Positions 62,787 to 64,000 of a stretch of DNA of 64,000 nucleotides are shown one piece after another. Origin of the DNA: Lacrimispora defluvii (GTDB taxonomy: Bacteria; Bacillota; Clostridia; Lachnospirales; Lachnospiraceae). The stretch's first letter is position 1; each line of letters starts with the position of its first letter. The translations under genes were made by a program, and so were the position numbers. The notes under the pieces were generated by a model. It searched no databases and was not told the origin of the DNA. It was given only the letters and a program-made list of their open reading frames with translations. The stretch lies in contig JAAOXG010000015.1 of assembly GCA_013036995.1 (NCBI GenBank), positions 1 to 64,000 on the forward strand, written 5' to 3'.

Positions 62787-63261
62787 TGTATTCACATCCT
62801 TATAGGTAGACGGTTTCTGTACAGGTTATTCAAAATAATTGTCAAATTTTATGAGCAATCATCACAATAATAATGTAAATTTTACCACACGATATTTCAA
62901 AATGCCACTCCGCAAAAGGGTAGTTTGGTGGTGTTTTTAATAATTTTTTTATTACTTGAAAATAAAATAAAACAAAGCGGTCAATTTTTCTCAAAATTAA
63001 GTGGCAGATCCTATTACTATTTTACTTATAAACTGGTTCCAAAGTCAAGGACAGTTTTCTGACAGTTATTTCAAGGCAAAATCATATTTATTTGCTAAAA
63101 AAGCGCAAACACAGCATGGCCGCCGCATATGCGCCGACCGTGCTGTGTTTATAGGTGGGGTGTTCTTGATGTTAGTAAATTTACCGCAATTAAATCTGCA
63201 AAGCAGTCGGCGGGTTCACACATTCCTTTACCGACGGGCACCTGTCAGCAGATTACTTTTG
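62787..63261. other. gene-free region with one strong hairpin
   Basis: No gene is recognised. AAACACAGCA (63107-63116) pairs with TGCTGTGTTT (63141-63150), enclosing a GC-rich loop with the palindrome CGCATATGCG (63124-63133). It probably terminates transcription or marks the end of the adjacent IS3-type element. The AT-rich part from 62,820 to 63,000 likely holds the regulator's promoter. Confidence 0.5.
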
Positions 63262-63999
63262 TTAGAAAAGCTCTCGCATATCATAAATATAGGCAAGCTC
63301 CGGATATCTGATCCAGCTTTGTCCACAGCTTAGTTCTGCGATAAGATTAGCCGATGCCGACAGTAGGTAGCTTTGTGCTCGTTTTGCCTTTTCAAGCACT
63401 TCTTTCAAATGAGTAACTTGTAACATGGCAGTTTTCTTGGAGCGTGTCCACTTTGATATTTCACGCTGCAAAATACGCTGATCCCTTGCTACAACCATCG
63501 TGGGATTTTTTATGATTTTCTGTGCTACTTCCCGTTTCCGTGCATTAGCAGCTCTTGCTTTGCTGCTTTTCTCCGCTGCCGCATTGAGCCGTGCCGTTAC
63601 TAAGGTCCCAATCGGCATAAGCTCTGTCGCTTTGATGCCGTAGTAGTTGTCCATAGGGTAAATCCCGGTGGTAATGTATGTATAGTATTCAGACGGTGTC
63701 AGTCCCGCAAGGGCATATTGATAGTGCTCATCATTGTAAGCGCCTATGTAGCCGGTAACCATGCGTTTGGCAGTCTCCGCATCCGGGCAGAGTGCTATTA
63801 AATCGAGCATCTCGCATTTCATTCGACCGAAGAATGATTCCATGGGTGCGTTGTCCTGCGAATTTCCCCTGCCGGAAACAGATTGAACAAACCCATCGTC
63901 TGTTAGCAGTGTCTGAAAGGTTGTGGAAAGATATTGAGACCCCTGGTCGCTGTGGATCACGCATTGGGCGTCATGCAATTCTTTGCCATGCTTCTCCAT
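63262..63999 (-). CDS. IS3-family transposase, 5' end outside window
   Basis: 245 residues of the integrase-type catalytic domain: VIHSDQGSQYLSTTFQTLL, then SVSGRGNSQDNAPMESFFGR with the second D and the E of the DDE triad, and a terminal HYQYALAGLTPSEYY. After that point it carries an unusual basic extension of about 130 residues instead of stopping. The gene runs off the right edge, so start, orfA and left end are not visible. Confidence 0.85.
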   Translation of the reverse strand: MEKHGKELHDAQCVIHSDQGSQYLSTTFQTLLTDDGFVQSVSGRGNSQDNAPMESFFGRMKCEMLDLIALCPDAETAKRMVTGYIGAYNDEHYQYALAGLTPSEYYTYITTGIYPMDNYYGIKATELMPIGTLVTARLNAAAEKSSKARAANARKREVAQKIIKNPTMVVARDQRILQREISKWTRSKKTAMLQVTHLKEVLEKAKRAQSYLLSASANLIAELSCGQSWIRYPELAYIYDMRELF

Positions 64000-64000
64000 C

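Overview
The window looks like a chromosomal stretch of a low-GC, Gram-positive Clostridia species, probably in the Lachnospiraceae. This rests on strong AGGAGG-type ribosome binding sites, TTGACA/TATAAT promoters, a Gram-positive cad cassette, and clostridial integrative-element gene sets (large serine recombinases, an element sigma factor, a DinG-like helicase). No rRNA, tRNA or CRISPR array was seen. The species call is inference.

Positions 1-17,000 are mostly ordinary core genes. They comprise an edge-truncated GNAT acetyltransferase; a MarR regulator with an alpha/beta hydrolase; a CorA-type Mg/Co channel behind a leader with a probable 29-codon peptide; a Trk potassium-uptake operon (two TrkA subunits, TrkH, and an OB-fold membrane protein); a fossil of a FecCD iron permease; a two-gene metal-permease operon in which a CobW-like GTPase is fused to the permease; an IS66 relic; a DUF1538/PII-like operon facing a TetR gene, with a matching operator at each promoter; and a GH105-type unsaturated glucuronyl hydrolase.

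Positions 17,000-48,000 are an accretion of mobile modules. Truncated IS1380 interrupts a DUF1413 gene. Next comes a relic of a serine-recombinase 3' end, then a restriction-modification remnant (a truncated putative endonuclease and two intact methyltransferases, one with a fused helix-turn-helix). A cadmium cassette (cadC, a separate HMA protein, cadA, a CopZ-like Fe-S protein, cadD) follows. A first recombinase cluster (one intact, one accessory, one truncated) ends at 28,850. A roughly 13.5 kb co-directional defence operon occupies 28,925-42,375: XRE regulator, m5C methyltransferase, SNF2 helicase, type III Mod and Res, a DrmA-like helicase truncated after its first motif, an OLD-family nuclease lacking its Walker A region, and a UvrD-like helicase. 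The DrmA/OLD boundary looks like a deletion scar. A second cluster of three intact serine recombinases (42,947-47,889) closes this part.

Positions 48,000-64,000 look like the body of the element that owns the second recombinase trio: a small conserved protein, a DinG-type helicase, an element sigma factor, a 2,716-residue surface protein carrying both SLH domains and C-terminal cell-wall-binding repeats, a MalT/LuxR-type regulator upstream of it, and an IS3-family transposase cut by the window edge.

The most interesting system is the hybrid DISARM/type III-like defence operon. Secondary points are the CobW-permease fusion, the HTH-methyltransferase fusion, the DUF1538/PII/TetR locus with a micro-ORF, and the corA leader peptide.
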